The position numbers and the translations under genes are program-made. Below the pieces are notes generated by a model. That model was given only the letters and a program-made list of their open reading frames with translations. It was not told the origin of the DNA and made no database searches. Of a stretch of DNA of 54,575 bases, positions 24,279 to 34,332 are shown piece by piece. Source of the DNA: an uncultured Gammaproteobacteria bacterium (GTDB lineage: Bacteria > Pseudomonadota > Gammaproteobacteria > SZUA-229); NCBI GenBank assembly GCA_913065105.1, contig CAJXZZ010000008.1, positions 1 to 54,575 on the forward strand, written 5' to 3'. The number at the start of each line of letters is the position of its first letter. Position 1 is the first letter of the stretch.

Positions 24279-24602
24279 TCAATCTTTCCCGTAGTGTTTG
24301 TGCTCCTTACGACGCCTGCCTGCCTTCTGCGTAACCACTCCCTGAATCACATCTTGGCCACTGATTTCAACCGTGTCATATAAATCATTCAGTGGCTGTA
24401 GATAATATTTATCATCAACAATACGTAACTGACGAAAAATGTACTCATTTTTAACTTCAGCCATGACATAACAACCATCACGAATGGTACCGGCAGGGTC
24501 AATGATAATAACAGCGCCTTCGGCAAATTCGGGCAACATACTGTCACCTAACACACGTAATGCAAACGGCTCACTCGCCGCGCAACCACCACTAGATTCC
24601 AT
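24279..24602 (-). CDS. S24/LexA-like C-terminal domain protein without DNA-binding domain
   Basis: 107 residues from ATG 24602, chosen because AGGTGG lies six bases ahead. FALRVLGDSMLPEFAEGAV matches the S24 peptidase Ser motif (Ser21). The position of the catalytic lysine of LexA (EVTVKRL) is occupied by Arg57 (EYIFRQL), so classical Ser-Lys self-cleavage may be lost. There is no helix-turn-helix. The C-terminal tail is basic and His/Lys-rich (AGRRRKEHKHYGKD). Role unknown; it could bind a partner or be a repressor-like fragment. Confidence 0.75.
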   Translation of the reverse strand: MESSGGCAASEPFALRVLGDSMLPEFAEGAVIIIDPAGTIRDGCYVMAEVKNEYIFRQLRIVDDKYYLQPLNDLYDTVEISGQDVIQGVVTQKAGRRRKEHKHYGKD

Positions 24603-25017
24603 AAAAGCCACCTGTTAAAAATATCCGCCTATTATACCTGCCCACCATAGGCTGGACACGTTTTTAGGTATTATGAGAAGCAATAAAAGACCTCATTTTA
24701 GCGCAGACGCCTACATGGCAAGGATTGTTCCTACAATCCTATTGCATTTCCTCCATCCCTGGAGGTCAGATGTAGGTGGTAGGGCATCGCAGGACGCTAC
24801 ATGGATGGACGGTATTAGGGTAACGCAGGAGCAGTTGCCGCGGCGCTGAGAAAACTATAGTTTATTAGTTACACCACTAGTGTGTAACAGGATAACACTG
24901 CATCACTGTGCTAAATCAGTCTTTATTATCCACCCACTTTAGCTACCTGCAAACTGCCACGGAAGCGTGTAAAATGCGCGCTTCGATAAAAAACCTATAG
25001 ATCCGTATCAAAGAATC
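24603..25017. repeat. Intergenic region with modular repeat, copy 2 of 'catggatgg' family
   Basis: The gap upstream of the S24-like and SlyD-like genes holds, at about 24700-24845, GCCTACATGGCAAGGATTGT, CCTCCATCCCTGGAGG (a dyad), GCTACATGGATGGACGG and CGCAGGAGCAGTTGCCGCGG. These words are shared with the repeats at 7124 and 46505. Promoters for the flanking divergent genes must also lie here; none is clear. Confidence 0.5.
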
Positions 25018-25497
25018 ATGTCCAATAAAATCAGCAAAAACAAGTTCGTTTCACTCGTCTACACCATTACCGATGAGAACGACAATCTCCTGGAACGCAT
25101 CGATATGCCTATCCAGTACATACAGGGTGTAAAAAGCCAGGTTATCGAAAACATTGAAAAAGCACTAGACGGCCATAAAGAAGGTGATCTGGTTCATGTC
25201 AACATAAGCCCAGAGGAAGGTTTTGGCCCGCATCAGCCGGAGCTTACCTTTTCTGATGACATTAACAATGTGCCACAGCAATTTCATTCGATCGGTGCTG
25301 AAGTCGAATTCCAGAATGCTCAGGGTGAAAGCAAAATTTTTCGTGTGACAGATATGGCCGATGGCAAGTTAACTGTTGACGGCAATCATCCATTTGCAGG
25401 CAAAACTATCACCTACAACATTACTGTAAAAGAAGTCCGTGATGCCACCGCTGATGAGATTAAAAATGGCGTCGAAAATATGAATGCATTGCATTAA
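25018..25497 (+). CDS. SlyD-like FKBP-type peptidyl-prolyl isomerase
   Basis: 159 residues with the SlyD layout: FKBP half (VSLVYTITDENDNLLE, GVKSQVIENIEKALDGHKEGD), an inserted IF chaperone domain (about 75-125, EEGFGPHQPELTF), then DGNHPFAGKTITYNITVKEVRDAT. The His/Cys-rich nickel-binding tail of E. coli SlyD is missing. Cytoplasmic folding helper. The ATG has only a weak ribosome site (AAAGAATC). Confidence 0.88.
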   Translation: MSNKISKNKFVSLVYTITDENDNLLERIDMPIQYIQGVKSQVIENIEKALDGHKEGDLVHVNISPEEGFGPHQPELTFSDDINNVPQQFHSIGAEVEFQNAQGESKIFRVTDMADGKLTVDGNHPFAGKTITYNITVKEVRDATADEIKNGVENMNALH

Positions 25498-25608
25498 AAC
25501 GGATCATTTAGGCCACTATTTCGAGATACTATGCCATTTTAGGGGCTGAAATTTAGAGCGATTTAAGGTATTCTCGCCTACCAAGAAAATAACTGTACGT
25601 CAGCCTAA

Positions 25609-25965
25609 ATGACAACAATAAAAGATTTTTCAGATGCTGAACAGTGGGCCATTAACACAACTTTAAAAGAGCGCTGGCCAAATCAGGATTTAGACATACA
25701 ACTCGCTGATGTTGAAATTAAAATGTTTCCACATGATCGCGAGTTAACCGTCTGCCCGGCATTATTCTGGCAAGTTGGAGAAACCAGTTTCATCATAATT
25801 AAAGCTGGCGATCGAACTTATCGCAGCCAATTTTATTACAGGGGTTATCAACAATACGGCACCGGCAAATCAGAGTTTGATGACATTGCGGATTGCATCA
25901 CAACCCTGCTGCAGGTTCATGCTGATAAAGAAAAAGATCTAAGCCAGGAAAAAGAACAAAAATAA
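25609..25965 (+). CDS. Hypothetical protein, 118 aa
   Basis: Not recognised. Soluble, MTTIKDFSDAEQWAINTTLKERW, with EIKMFPHDRELTVCPALFWQ and YRSQFYYRGYQQYGTGKSEFDDI; the end is a charged helix rich in Lys/Glu/Gln. No ribosome site stands out. It lies 111 bp after the SlyD-like gene and 61 bp before pfp, so it may be co-transcribed with the latter. Confidence 0.6.
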   Translation: MTTIKDFSDAEQWAINTTLKERWPNQDLDIQLADVEIKMFPHDRELTVCPALFWQVGETSFIIIKAGDRTYRSQFYYRGYQQYGTGKSEFDDIADCITTLLQVHADKEKDLSQEKEQK

Positions 25966-26026
25966 GAAAAAACACTTTCACTAATTCTAATATAAATAAC
26001 TTTACAAATATAAGCCGAGGAACATT

Positions 26027-27292
26027 ATGAGCAAAATGAACGCATTTTATGCGCAATCTGGTGGTGTAACTGCAGTAATCAATGCATCTGCATGTGGTGT
26101 AATTGAAACTGCACGTAAACATAAAGATAAAATCGGAAAAGTCTATGCTGGCAGCAGCGGCATCATCGGCGCTTTAACCGAAGAACTAATCGATACCAGC
26201 AAAGAAACTAAATCAACTATTGCTGGTTTACGCAGTACCCCATCGGGTGCTTTTGGTTCATGTCGTTTCAAACTAAAAAGTCTTGAAGATAACAAAGCAG
26301 AATACGAACGTTTGATCGAAGTTTTCAAAGCACACAACATCGGTTATTTCTTCTATAACGGTGGTGGTGACTCTGCAGATACCTGTTTGAAAATCTCTCA
26401 GATCGGTAAAAAGATGGGTTACCCTATCACTGCGGTTCATGTGCCAAAAACGGTTGATAACGACCTACCGATTACTGATAACTGCCCGGGCTTTGGTTCA
26501 GTTGCCAAATACATCGCTATATCAACCATGGAAGCAAGTTATGATGTAGCCTCTATGTGCAAAACATCAACAAAAGTATTCGTACTTGAAGTCATGGGTC
26601 GTCACGCTGGCTGGATCGCTGCTGCTGGTGCAATGGCATCTACAGCTGAACATGAAATCCCAATCGTTGTACTGTTCCCTGAAGTGAAATTCGATCAGAA
26701 AAAATTCCTCAAGAACGTAGACGAAAAAGTTAAAAAATTCGGTTACTGTTCTGTTGTTGTTTCCGAAGGTGTTGCATGGCCAGATGGCAAGTTCCTTGCT
26801 GAAACTGGTTTAAAAGATGCTTTTGGTCACAGTCAATTAGGTGGTGCTGCGCCTGTTGTTGCAGAGATGATTCAAAAAAACCTTGGTCATAAATATCACT
26901 GGGCAGTTGCTGATTACCTACAACGTGCTGCACGTCACATCGCATCTAAATCAGATGTAGAACAGGCCTATGCTACCGGTAAAGCTGCTGTTGAATACGC
27001 GATACAGGGCCACAACTCTGTTATGCCAGCAATCAAACGCATCAGCAACAGTCCATACAAATGGAAGATCGAGATGGCACCACTGAAAAAAGTAGCCAAT
27101 GTTGAGAAGATGATGCCTAAGAGCTTTATCTCGAAAGACGGTTTTGGTATTACCAAAAAATGTCGTGAATATTTAGAGCCTTTGATCCGAGGCGAAGACT
27201 ATCCCGCATACAATAAAAATGGTATGCCAAAATATGTTCAGCTGAAAAAAGTAATGGTCGCTAAAAAGTGCCCTGACTTCGATCTAAAATAA
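26027..27292 (+). CDS. pfp: Pyrophosphate-dependent 6-phosphofructokinase
   Basis: 421 residues. GGGDS at 112-116 and PKTVDNDLP at 140-148; the Lys and the altered glycine-loop residues are those of PPi-dependent enzymes, whereas ATP-PFKs have GGDGS and PGTIDND. MGRHAGWIA follows. In autotrophs this reversible enzyme can serve glycolysis, gluconeogenesis and, by reports on chemosynthetic symbionts and methanotrophs, the sedoheptulose step of the Calvin cycle while producing PPi. Ribosome site GAGGAACATT. Together with adk and hppA it makes a pyrophosphate block. Confidence 0.93.
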   Translation: MSKMNAFYAQSGGVTAVINASACGVIETARKHKDKIGKVYAGSSGIIGALTEELIDTSKETKSTIAGLRSTPSGAFGSCRFKLKSLEDNKAEYERLIEVFKAHNIGYFFYNGGGDSADTCLKISQIGKKMGYPITAVHVPKTVDNDLPITDNCPGFGSVAKYIAISTMEASYDVASMCKTSTKVFVLEVMGRHAGWIAAAGAMASTAEHEIPIVVLFPEVKFDQKKFLKNVDEKVKKFGYCSVVVSEGVAWPDGKFLAETGLKDAFGHSQLGGAAPVVAEMIQKNLGHKYHWAVADYLQRAARHIASKSDVEQAYATGKAAVEYAIQGHNSVMPAIKRISNSPYKWKIEMAPLKKVANVEKMMPKSFISKDGFGITKKCREYLEPLIRGEDYPAYNKNGMPKYVQLKKVMVAKKCPDFDLK

Positions 27293-27313
27293 AACCCGGA
27301 AAGAAGATAGATC

Positions 27314-27520
27314 ATGACACTCGAAAAAGCACATGAACTGATTGCCATGCACTCCAGTCTTGGTAGTGGCTACAACCGCAATGCCGCCAGAATGGTATTA
27401 GGCGAGGTCATGCGAGACTTCGGACAGGAAACAGTTGATGCGCTGATTCGAGAGTACGATCTTGAACAACAATGGGAAATAAAACCCGGCACTAAGTTTG
27501 AGAGTGCTTTTAAAAGTTAA
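27314..27520 (+). CDS. Small hypothetical protein, 68 aa
   Basis: Begins MTLEKAHELIAMHSSLGSGY; helical, with RNAARMVLGEVMRDFGQETVDALIREYDLEQQWEIKPGTKF. No cysteine or membrane segment. Lies 21 bp after pfp with GAAAGAAGATAG as ribosome site and is closed by a terminator, so pfp and this gene form a unit. Family not recognised. Confidence 0.72.
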   Translation: MTLEKAHELIAMHSSLGSGYNRNAARMVLGEVMRDFGQETVDALIREYDLEQQWEIKPGTKFESAFKS

Positions 27521-27526
27521 CACAAT

Positions 27527-27558
27527 AAAAAACACTGACTTGTTCAGTGTTTTTTTTA
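27527..27558 (+). terminator. Rho-independent terminator after the pfp unit
   Basis: Stem AACACTGA/TCAGTGTT (27531-27538, 27544-27551) followed by a T-run, 16 bp before the adk start. Confidence 0.85.
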
Positions 27559-27574
27559 TTCAGGAGATAATTAA

Positions 27575-28231
<657 letters not shown>

Positions 28232-28244
28232 TTATTTAATTTTG

Positions 28245-28272
28245 AGAAAGCCCTTATGATTAGGGCTTTTTG
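28245..28272 (+). terminator. Rho-independent terminator after adk
   Basis: Stem AAAGCCCT/AGGGCTTT (28247-28254, 28262-28269) with TTTT at its 3' side. Confidence 0.8.
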
Positions 28273-28332
28273 ATAATAGAGCTTAAAACTTTCAACATAA
28301 TACTTCTAACTATTGATAAGGGGACTTAATAA

Positions 28333-30351
28333 ATGTCTACTGAACTTCTAATTGCCCTCGCCTGCTCCCTACTCGGAATCGGCTACGGCATTTTCACTAT
28401 CTTCCACGTACTTTCAAAACCCATGGGTAATGAAGAAATGGTACGCATCCAGGGTGCTATTCAGGAAGGCGCTCAGGCCTATCTGAAACGCCAGTACACG
28501 GCTATCGGCATGGTCGGTATTGCTGTCTTTATCGTCATCATGTTTGCACTGAATGCAACCACTGCCATAGGTTTTGCTATTGGTGCAATATTCTCTGGCC
28601 TGGCTGGATTTATCGGCATGAACGTTTCCGTACGCTCAAACTCCCGTACTGCTGAAGCTGCACGTGAAGGTATCGCACCGGCACTGGATATCGCCTTTAA
28701 AGGCGGCGCTATTACCGGTATGCTGGTTGTAGGTCTTGCCCTGTTAGGTGTTGCTGGCTACTACGGTATCCTAGTAGCAATGGGTTTTGAAATGGAAGCA
28801 GCCCTACATTCTATGGTTGGCCTGGCGTTCGGTGGTTCACTAATTTCTATCTTTGCTCGTTTAGGTGGTGGTATTTTCACTAAAGGTGCTGATGTTGGTG
28901 CAGACATCGTAGGTAAAGTCGAAGCCGGTATTCCAGAAGATGACATACGTAACCCTGCGGTAATTGCTGATAACGTTGGCGACAATGTAGGTGACTGTGC
29001 GGGCATGGCAGCTGACCTTTTTGAAACCTATGCGGTAACACTGGTTGCTACTATGTTATTGGGCGGCCTTTTATTAAAAGATGCTGGCGAACTAGCCGTT
29101 ACTTACCCATTAATGCTGGGTGGTATCTCGATCATCACTTCGATTATCGGTACATTCTTTGTAAAAACAACGGATGGCGGAAAAATCATGAATGCGCTTT
29201 ATAAAGGCACGTTCATTTCAGCGATTCTTTCAGCGATTGCGTTCTATTTTGTCACCACTGAAATGATGTCAGACCTGGCCGGTTATGATGCAATGAACTT
29301 GTTTTATTCTGCACTTATTGGTCTTGCTTTAACCATGGCAATGATCGTTATTACTGAATATTACACAGCAACTGAATACGGCCCGGTTAAACGCATCGCC
29401 GCCGCATCATTAACCGGTGACGGTACTAACGTAATCGCCGGTCTTGGCATTTCGATGAAATCAACGGCTGCACCTGTACTGGTTATCTGCGCATCTATCT
29501 GGGGAGCTTACGAACTTGCTGGTTTATATGGTATCGCCATTGCTGCAACCTCCATGTTATCTATGACAGGTATTATTGTTGCACTAGATGCTTATGGTCC
29601 AATTACCGATAACGCGGGTGGTATCGCTGAAATGGCTGAACTACCTGAAGACGTTCGCGTTACAACGGATGCACTTGATGCTGTAGGTAATACGACAAAA
29701 GCGGTAACTAAAGGTTATGCGATTGGTTCTGCCGGTTTAGCAACCTTGGTATTGTTTGCTGATTACACCAATACACTCGAAGCCGCTGGTAAAGTCGCAA
29801 GCTTTGATCTATCAAACCATATGGTCATCATCGGCCTGTTTATTGGTGGTTTGATTCCTTACCTGTTTGGCGCAATGGCGATGGAAGCCGTAGGTCGTGC
29901 TGCTGGTGGTATCGTGAATGAAGTACGTCGCCAGTTTAAAGAGATGCCAGGCATTATGGATAAAACCCAAAAACCTGATTACTCCAAAGCAGTAGACATG
30001 CTAACCAAAGCGGCAATCAAAGAAATGATGATCCCTTCATTATTACCCATTGCTGCACCGATTATTGTCGGTCTTACACTCGGCGCTGAAGCATTAGGCG
30101 GTATGTTAATCGGTGCCATCGTTACAGGTATATTTGTTGCTATCTCAATGACTACCGGTGGCGGTGCATGGGATAACGCGAAGAAATACATCGAAGATGG
30201 TAATCACGGTGGTAAAGGTTCTGATGCACACAAAGCCGCTATTACTGGTGACACTGTAGGCGACCCGTACAAAGATACTGCAGGCCCTGCGATTAACCCG
30301 CTGATTAAAATTATCAACATCGTTGCATTGATGATGGTGCCTTTATTGTAA
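28333..30351 (+). CDS. hppA: Membrane-bound proton-pumping pyrophosphatase, K+-independent type
   Basis: 672 residues, about 16 membrane helices. PPi-site motifs [15 protein letters not shown] and [18 protein letters not shown], second DxxxDN-type region [16 protein letters not shown], and the C-terminal [17 protein letters not shown]. Lys456 and Thr459 in [19 protein letters not shown] are the residues that mark K+-independent H+-PPases (Ala in K+-dependent ones). The enzyme couples PPi hydrolysis, or PPi synthesis, to proton movement. It shares its pool with PPi-PFK upstream and with Sat. Confidence 0.96.
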   Translation: MSTELLIALACSLLGIGYGIFTIFHVLSKPMGNEEMVRIQGAIQEGAQAYLKRQYTAIGMVGIAVFIVIMFALNATTAIGFAIGAIFSGLAGFIGMNVSVRSNSRTAEAAREGIAPALDIAFKGGAITGMLVVGLALLGVAGYYGILVAMGFEMEAALHSMVGLAFGGSLISIFARLGGGIFTKGADVGADIVGKVEAGIPEDDIRNPAVIADNVGDNVGDCAGMAADLFETYAVTLVATMLLGGLLLKDAGELAVTYPLMLGGISIITSIIGTFFVKTTDGGKIMNALYKGTFISAILSAIAFYFVTTEMMSDLAGYDAMNLFYSALIGLALTMAMIVITEYYTATEYGPVKRIAAASLTGDGTNVIAGLGISMKSTAAPVLVICASIWGAYELAGLYGIAIAATSMLSMTGIIVALDAYGPITDNAGGIAEMAELPEDVRVTTDALDAVGNTTKAVTKGYAIGSAGLATLVLFADYTNTLEAAGKVASFDLSNHMVIIGLFIGGLIPYLFGAMAMEAVGRAAGGIVNEVRRQFKEMPGIMDKTQKPDYSKAVDMLTKAAIKEMMIPSLLPIAAPIIVGLTLGAEALGGMLIGAIVTGIFVAISMTTGGGAWDNAKKYIEDGNHGGKGSDAHKAAITGDTVGDPYKDTAGPAINPLIKIINIVALMMVPLL

Positions 30352-30375
30352 GAAATAGAAGCACTACTGAAGCAA

Positions 30376-30408
30376 TAAAAAAGGCAACTTATTGTTGCCT
30401 TTTTTATT
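30376..30408 (+). terminator. Rho-independent terminator after hppA
   Basis: Stem AAAAGGCAAC/GTTGCCTTTT (30379-30388, 30394-30403) with a T-run. Overlaps by two bases the FNR-type box that follows. Confidence 0.9.
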
Positions 30409-30420
30409 GATGTAAATCAA
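30407..30420. promoter_or_regulatory. FNR/ANR-type box, perfect consensus
   Basis: TTGATGTAAATCAA matches TTGAT-N4-ATCAA exactly. Centre is about 78 bp before the start of the APC-like gene at 30492, a usual place for activation by an oxygen-responsive CRP/FNR-family regulator. Confidence 0.65.
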
Positions 30421-30491
30421 TTACCGCCAAGTTGTTTTGCTGCATTCTGGTAGGTTATGTTTTGTTAATTTAATCACAGGTAACTCGATTT

Positions 30492-31712
30492 ATGCTAAAT
30501 ATTGCCCTTCTTATTATTGCTGCAGTTACCCTGATAGTAATGTTTCATCCACGATTGACTAAAAGTGAATCCTGGCAAGCGACACTCACCCCCTTGTCAT
30601 CCATCATCGGTAGCGGTTTTCTGGTGATCGCACCATTACTGGCAAGTGTTGTTGGTGATAGCTCACCCCTTGCAGTAGCGGGCATCGTTATACTGGCCTA
30701 CGCCATCGGCTCTGTCATACGTTTCAACATACTGCATGCTGAGCCCTATCTGCATGACAAAAAGGGACATCCTGCAATTTACGAAGTCGAACTGTTTGCC
30801 AACATCACCCTTTCGTTAGCTTATGTAACAGCCGTCGCTTTTTACCTGTCTTTACTATCGACATTTTTACTACATTACGCTGGTTATGGTGATCAGCCTA
30901 TAGTAGAAAAAAGCATTACCACCATAATCATTGTATTCATTGCCGTTACTGGTTATCGCAAAGGTCTTGGCGGGCTTGAAAAACTTGAGGCCTATTCCAT
31001 GTCGCTGCAACTATCAATTGTAGTCGCCTTACTAGTCGGCCTGTCAGTTTACAATTTCGACTTTGTTCAATCAGAGCAATCATTAAATTTTGATTATCAG
31101 GACAGAGACTGGTTTACACAGGCCTGTATATTAGGAGGAATTTTACTTGTAGTGCAGGGTTTCGAAACATCAAGATTTCTGGGCTCAAGATATTCAGCAG
31201 AAATGCGTGTTAAAACCATGAAACGCGCACAGTTAATCTCAGGCGCACTTTATGTGATAGCCGTTATCGCATTACTGCCCATTGTCCAGCATATCAATCT
31301 ACAGCATATACAGGTAGCAGAAATCGTCGAAGCTACAGGCCTTGCCGCAACCGCCCTGCCACTAATGCTGATTGTTGCAGCGATAATGAGCCAATTCAGT
31401 GCAGCTGTAGCAGATACTGTTGGTGCAGGTTGTCTGGTTACTGAAAACAGCGCGGGCAAACTAACAAATAACAGCTGTTACTTTGCGGTATCCCTGTGTG
31501 CCATTTTACTGGTGTGGACCGCAAACCTGCTAGAGATCATCTCCTTCGCTTCACGTGCTTTTGCACTGTATTATTTTTTGCAATGTGTCGTAGCGCTAGT
31601 CGTTAGTTATCACCATCATGATCATAAGTGGCGTCACCTGCATCGCGCGTACTTTTCATTCATTGGTACCATTCTTGCGCTAATTGTTATGTTCGCAGTA
31701 CCCGCAGAATAG
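30492..31712 (+). CDS. APC-superfamily-like multi-pass membrane protein
   Basis: 406 residues, about eleven hydrophobic segments. Early LTPLSSIIGSGFLVIAPLLA resembles the first helix of APC-fold carriers, and ILLVVQGFETSRFLGSRYS that of their sixth region. Substrate unknown. A His-rich loop HHHDHKWRHLH lies near the C-terminus. AGGTAACTCGATTT is before the ATG. An FNR-type box precedes the gene, so control by oxygen is plausible. Confidence 0.7.
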   Translation: MLNIALLIIAAVTLIVMFHPRLTKSESWQATLTPLSSIIGSGFLVIAPLLASVVGDSSPLAVAGIVILAYAIGSVIRFNILHAEPYLHDKKGHPAIYEVELFANITLSLAYVTAVAFYLSLLSTFLLHYAGYGDQPIVEKSITTIIIVFIAVTGYRKGLGGLEKLEAYSMSLQLSIVVALLVGLSVYNFDFVQSEQSLNFDYQDRDWFTQACILGGILLVVQGFETSRFLGSRYSAEMRVKTMKRAQLISGALYVIAVIALLPIVQHINLQHIQVAEIVEATGLAATALPLMLIVAAIMSQFSAAVADTVGAGCLVTENSAGKLTNNSCYFAVSLCAILLVWTANLLEIISFASRAFALYYFLQCVVALVVSYHHHDHKWRHLHRAYFSFIGTILALIVMFAVPAE

Positions 31713-31741
31713 AAAAACCCTGCTAACAATAAAAGAATAAA

Positions 31742-31755
31742 TTGACATTAATCAA
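31742..31755. promoter_or_regulatory. FNR-type box, near-consensus
   Basis: TTGACATTAATCAA fits TTGAY-N4-RTCAA. A TATAAC at 31771-31776 could be a -10. Lies 58 bp before the YdcH-like gene. Confidence 0.5.
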
Positions 31756-31812
31756 GGCAATTAATGCCGGTATAACGTCAAATACTCATACAACATAAAG
31801 AGAGAGCTTCAA

Positions 31813-32049
31813 ATGCCAATAACACACCACCCACTAATAGATGAGTTTCCTGAGTACAAAGATGCCATTCATAACCTTAAGATGAAAAATGCACATTTTT
31901 CCCGGCTGGCACATGAATACGAAGGGATTGACAAGTCTATCTTTCGTGCCGAACAGGGCATCGAAATTGTAAATGACGAATACCTGGAGAATATAAAAAA
32001 AGAGCGCTTGCATCTTAAGGATCTTATATACAGCATGTTACGAACATAA
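31813..32049 (+). CDS. YdcH-family (DUF465) protein
   Basis: 78 residues: HPLIDEFPEYKDAIHNLKMKNAHFSRLAHEYEGIDKSIFRAE, then LKKERLHLKD-like coiled helices (ENIKKERLHLKDLIYSML). This is the DUF465/YdcH pattern, small helical-hairpin proteins of unknown role. AGAGAGCTTCAA precedes the ATG. A DksA-like gene follows 37 bp later. Confidence 0.88.
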   Translation: MPITHHPLIDEFPEYKDAIHNLKMKNAHFSRLAHEYEGIDKSIFRAEQGIEIVNDEYLENIKKERLHLKDLIYSMLRT

Positions 32050-32086
32050 ACTTTTACATTTATATCTATTGTTACAAGGAACAAAT

Positions 32087-32413
32087 ATGCCTCCATATCA
32101 AGTAAATGTTGATCAACTTAGATCACTTCGAGACGAGTTAACACACAGGATCGAAGCCATTGAATCTGATGTTCAACACAAAAAAGAGCCCGTAGAAAAA
32201 GACTTTGCTGAACAGGTTACGCAACGCGAAAACGATGAGGTATTACACGCCATTGATAGCGAAGCGCACCAGACCGTCATGTTAATTGACGCAGCACTTG
32301 CCCGTATCGAAGAAGGCAACTATGGAGTATGCACTGCATGTGGAATAGAAATACCTGAAAAAAGACTTTCAGCAGTGCCGTATGCTACTACCTGTGTAAA
32401 CTGTGCCGAATAG
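32087..32413 (+). CDS. DksA/TraR-family zinc-finger protein
   Basis: 108 residues from ATG 32087, six bases after AAGGAACAAAT; an upstream TTG start is rejected. Coiled-coil N-terminus followed by a C4 finger CTACGIEIPEKRLSAVPYATTCVNC (CxxC...CxxC). Smaller than DksA (about 150), similar to short TraR/YbiI-like members that bind the RNA-polymerase secondary channel. The acidic DxxDxA-type tip of DksA is not clear, so regulatory power is uncertain. Confidence 0.85.
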   Translation: MPPYQVNVDQLRSLRDELTHRIEAIESDVQHKKEPVEKDFAEQVTQRENDEVLHAIDSEAHQTVMLIDAALARIEEGNYGVCTACGIEIPEKRLSAVPYATTCVNCAE

Positions 32414-32436
32414 AAAATATTCTTGTCAAGCAACAA

Positions 32437-32471
32437 CAATAAAAAAGCCGTTATTTTACGGCTTTTTTTTA
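32437..32471 (+). terminator. Rho-independent terminator after dksA-like gene
   Basis: Stem AAAAAAGCCGT/ACGGCTTTTTT (32441-32451, 32458-32468) with loop TATTTT. Confidence 0.9.
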
Positions 32472-32567
32472 TGCCTATTAACACCGCTTCATGGTTTTCT
32501 CGTTTGCTGATACAATCAACGGCAATCTAACTGTACCTGCACACACGAAAACAAACTATATAAAATC

Positions 32568-33257
32568 ATGCATAACAAAGTGAACTCCAAACTTATCAAA
32601 TTATTCCTTATCTTGTTGCTAGTGGTCAGCTCGAGCGCCCAGGCAGGATCCTATGACTCCCGTTTTAAAAAATGGGAGTTTTATCTGGCACCGCAGATAA
32701 CAAACGCTAAAGATTTACAATTTGAAAATGGCGCTGAAGTTAATATAGAGAAAGATTCAAGTGTGGGATTTGGTATCGGCTACAACCTGAACTCACATAT
32801 CGAACTTGCCTTAGAGTTTGTCTCAAACAATTCAAATTACACTAGTACGGTAGCTCCTGGTGAAGATCCCCCCGATCCAGCCCAGTTACCCGTCATCAGT
32901 ACGGGTTCTCTATACACCAGTACGATTAATTTCGGCTTTACCTTTAACTTCCTGACCACACCGTTTACCCCCTATGTGACCGCTAATGCAGGTTCGACTT
33001 ATATCGACTCGGGGGTTTATACCGGAAATGTAGGTTCGGGTTGCTGGTGGTACCCTTATTGGGGATACGTTTGTGGTCCGGTGGCACAGACCTACACCGC
33101 AACAGAATTTTCTTACGGGGCCGCTCTGGGGCTGCGTTACGATTTTAACCGCAAGTTATACATGAAAGGTGAGGCCCGAAAAAGTTACGTTGATATCGGA
33201 AATAGCAACACCCCGGATTTCGATACTTTTCGTTTTATCCTCGGTTTCATGTTCTAA
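32568..33257 (+). CDS. Outer-membrane beta-barrel protein
   Basis: 229 residues with a signal peptide (LIKLFLILLLVVSSSAQA) and alternating beta-strands: SVGFGIGYNLNSHIELALEF, TINFGFTFNFLTTPFTPYVTANAG, ALGLRYDFNRKLYMKGEAR, and a final DTFRFILGFMF with C-terminal aromatic residue typical of barrels. Resembles the OmpW/OmpA-like small barrel group. Two cysteines near 161-169 (SGCWWYPYWGYVCG) may form a disulfide loop. Function unknown. Confidence 0.8.
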   Translation: MHNKVNSKLIKLFLILLLVVSSSAQAGSYDSRFKKWEFYLAPQITNAKDLQFENGAEVNIEKDSSVGFGIGYNLNSHIELALEFVSNNSNYTSTVAPGEDPPDPAQLPVISTGSLYTSTINFGFTFNFLTTPFTPYVTANAGSTYIDSGVYTGNVGSGCWWYPYWGYVCGPVAQTYTATEFSYGAALGLRYDFNRKLYMKGEARKSYVDIGNSNTPDFDTFRFILGFMF

Positions 33258-33341
33258 AGACCCTACGAACCTTACCACTAATACTTGACTAATTTAGTAG
33301 GTTACTTATGATTGATAGTGGACTCAACAGGAGGACACATC

Positions 33342-33551
33342 ATGCATATACGTACAACGCTCGACCCTATCTCGTTACACGATGTCCCAGACCCGGAAAA
33401 CCACCCCTGCCTGTATGAAGGTGATGGCGACAATGGCCTGGAAATCTATTTCGAGAATGAAGAAAACAAAAAAATCTATATGGAAATGGAACTGGAGGAT
33501 AAAAAAGTCCTTATCGGCAATGATACTGATGATTATATAGCCGAAGGCTGA
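33342..33551 (+). CDS. Small acidic hypothetical protein, 69 aa
   Basis: The ATG at 33342 is preceded by a strong AGGAGG; an upstream TTG at 33312 is rejected. MHIRTTLDPISLHDVPDPEN, then EIYFENEENKKIYMEMELEDKK; strongly acidic, one Cys (HPCLYEG). Closed by a terminator. Family not recognised. Confidence 0.7.
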   Translation: MHIRTTLDPISLHDVPDPENHPCLYEGDGDNGLEIYFENEENKKIYMEMELEDKKVLIGNDTDDYIAEG

Positions 33552-33576
33552 TCCTGAATAACCCTTAGAACTTTTA

Positions 33577-33616
33577 GATAGAGCCCTGCCACACAAAAAA
33601 CGGGGCTCTATTTTTT
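33577..33616 (+). terminator. Rho-independent terminator
   Basis: Stem TAGAGCCC/GGGCTCTA (33579-33586, 33603-33610) followed by TTTTTT. Confidence 0.85.
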
Positions 33617-33695
33617 ATCTGCCCTTATTTTAATCCAGTAGAAACTAAAACAATTTTTATCAGTCCTATTTTCACTTGATGCCAATGGACAAACG

Positions 33696-34280
33696 ATGAA
33701 ATTACCACTGATACTGATACTAAGCCTGTTTACCACCCCACTCTATGCCGAAAAACAACAAGAAATAGCCCTATTCGCCGGTGGCTGTTTCTGGTGCATG
33801 GAACCTCCTTTCGATAAACTTGATGGTGTTATCTCAACCACATCCGGTTACACCTCAGGTCATAAAAATAATCCAACATACAGAGAAGTTTCCGCTGGTC
33901 ATACAGGCCATACTGAAGCGATACAGATTGTTTTTGATCCAGAAATAATTTCTTATACTAAATTGCTGGATGTATTCTGGAAGAATATCGACCCGGTGGC
34001 CGTCGACAGGCAGTTTTGTGATGCTGGAACGCAATACCGCTCAGGAATCTATTATCGTGATACGACACAGGAGATAGCGGCTAAACATTCATTAGAGCAG
34101 CTAGAAAAAACCAAACCATTTGAAGAAGATATTGCCACTGAAATTATCGCAGCCAGTACATTCTATCCTGCTGAAGAATATCATCAGGACTACTACATAA
34201 AAAATCCGTTACGTTATAAATATTATCGCTACAGCTGTGGGCGGGATCAACGACTGTCAGAGCTGTGGGGTGTGAAGTAA
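33696..34280 (+). CDS. msrA: Peptide methionine-S-sulfoxide reductase, exported form
   Basis: 194 residues. GGCFWCMEPPFD holds the catalytic Cys31 and Cys34 of the MsrA family. A signal peptide MKLPLILILSLFTTPLYAE indicates periplasmic location. Further family motifs: TTSGYTSGHKNNPTYREVSAGHTGHTEA and DPVAVDRQFCDAGTQYRSGIY. It repairs oxidised methionine in envelope proteins. Monocistronic by spacing. Confidence 0.95.
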   Translation: MKLPLILILSLFTTPLYAEKQQEIALFAGGCFWCMEPPFDKLDGVISTTSGYTSGHKNNPTYREVSAGHTGHTEAIQIVFDPEIISYTKLLDVFWKNIDPVAVDRQFCDAGTQYRSGIYYRDTTQEIAAKHSLEQLEKTKPFEEDIATEIIAASTFYPAEEYHQDYYIKNPLRYKYYRYSCGRDQRLSELWGVK

Positions 34281-34332
34281 ATAAAAACCATCCATGGCAA
34301 ACAGGAGTCCATTCAGTCAGCTATGACGCGGT

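Noticed and set aside
24998-25011. FNR-like TAGATCCGTATCAA before the SlyD-like gene
   Set aside because: It lies seven bases from the start codon, where activation is implausible, and has a mismatch in a key position.
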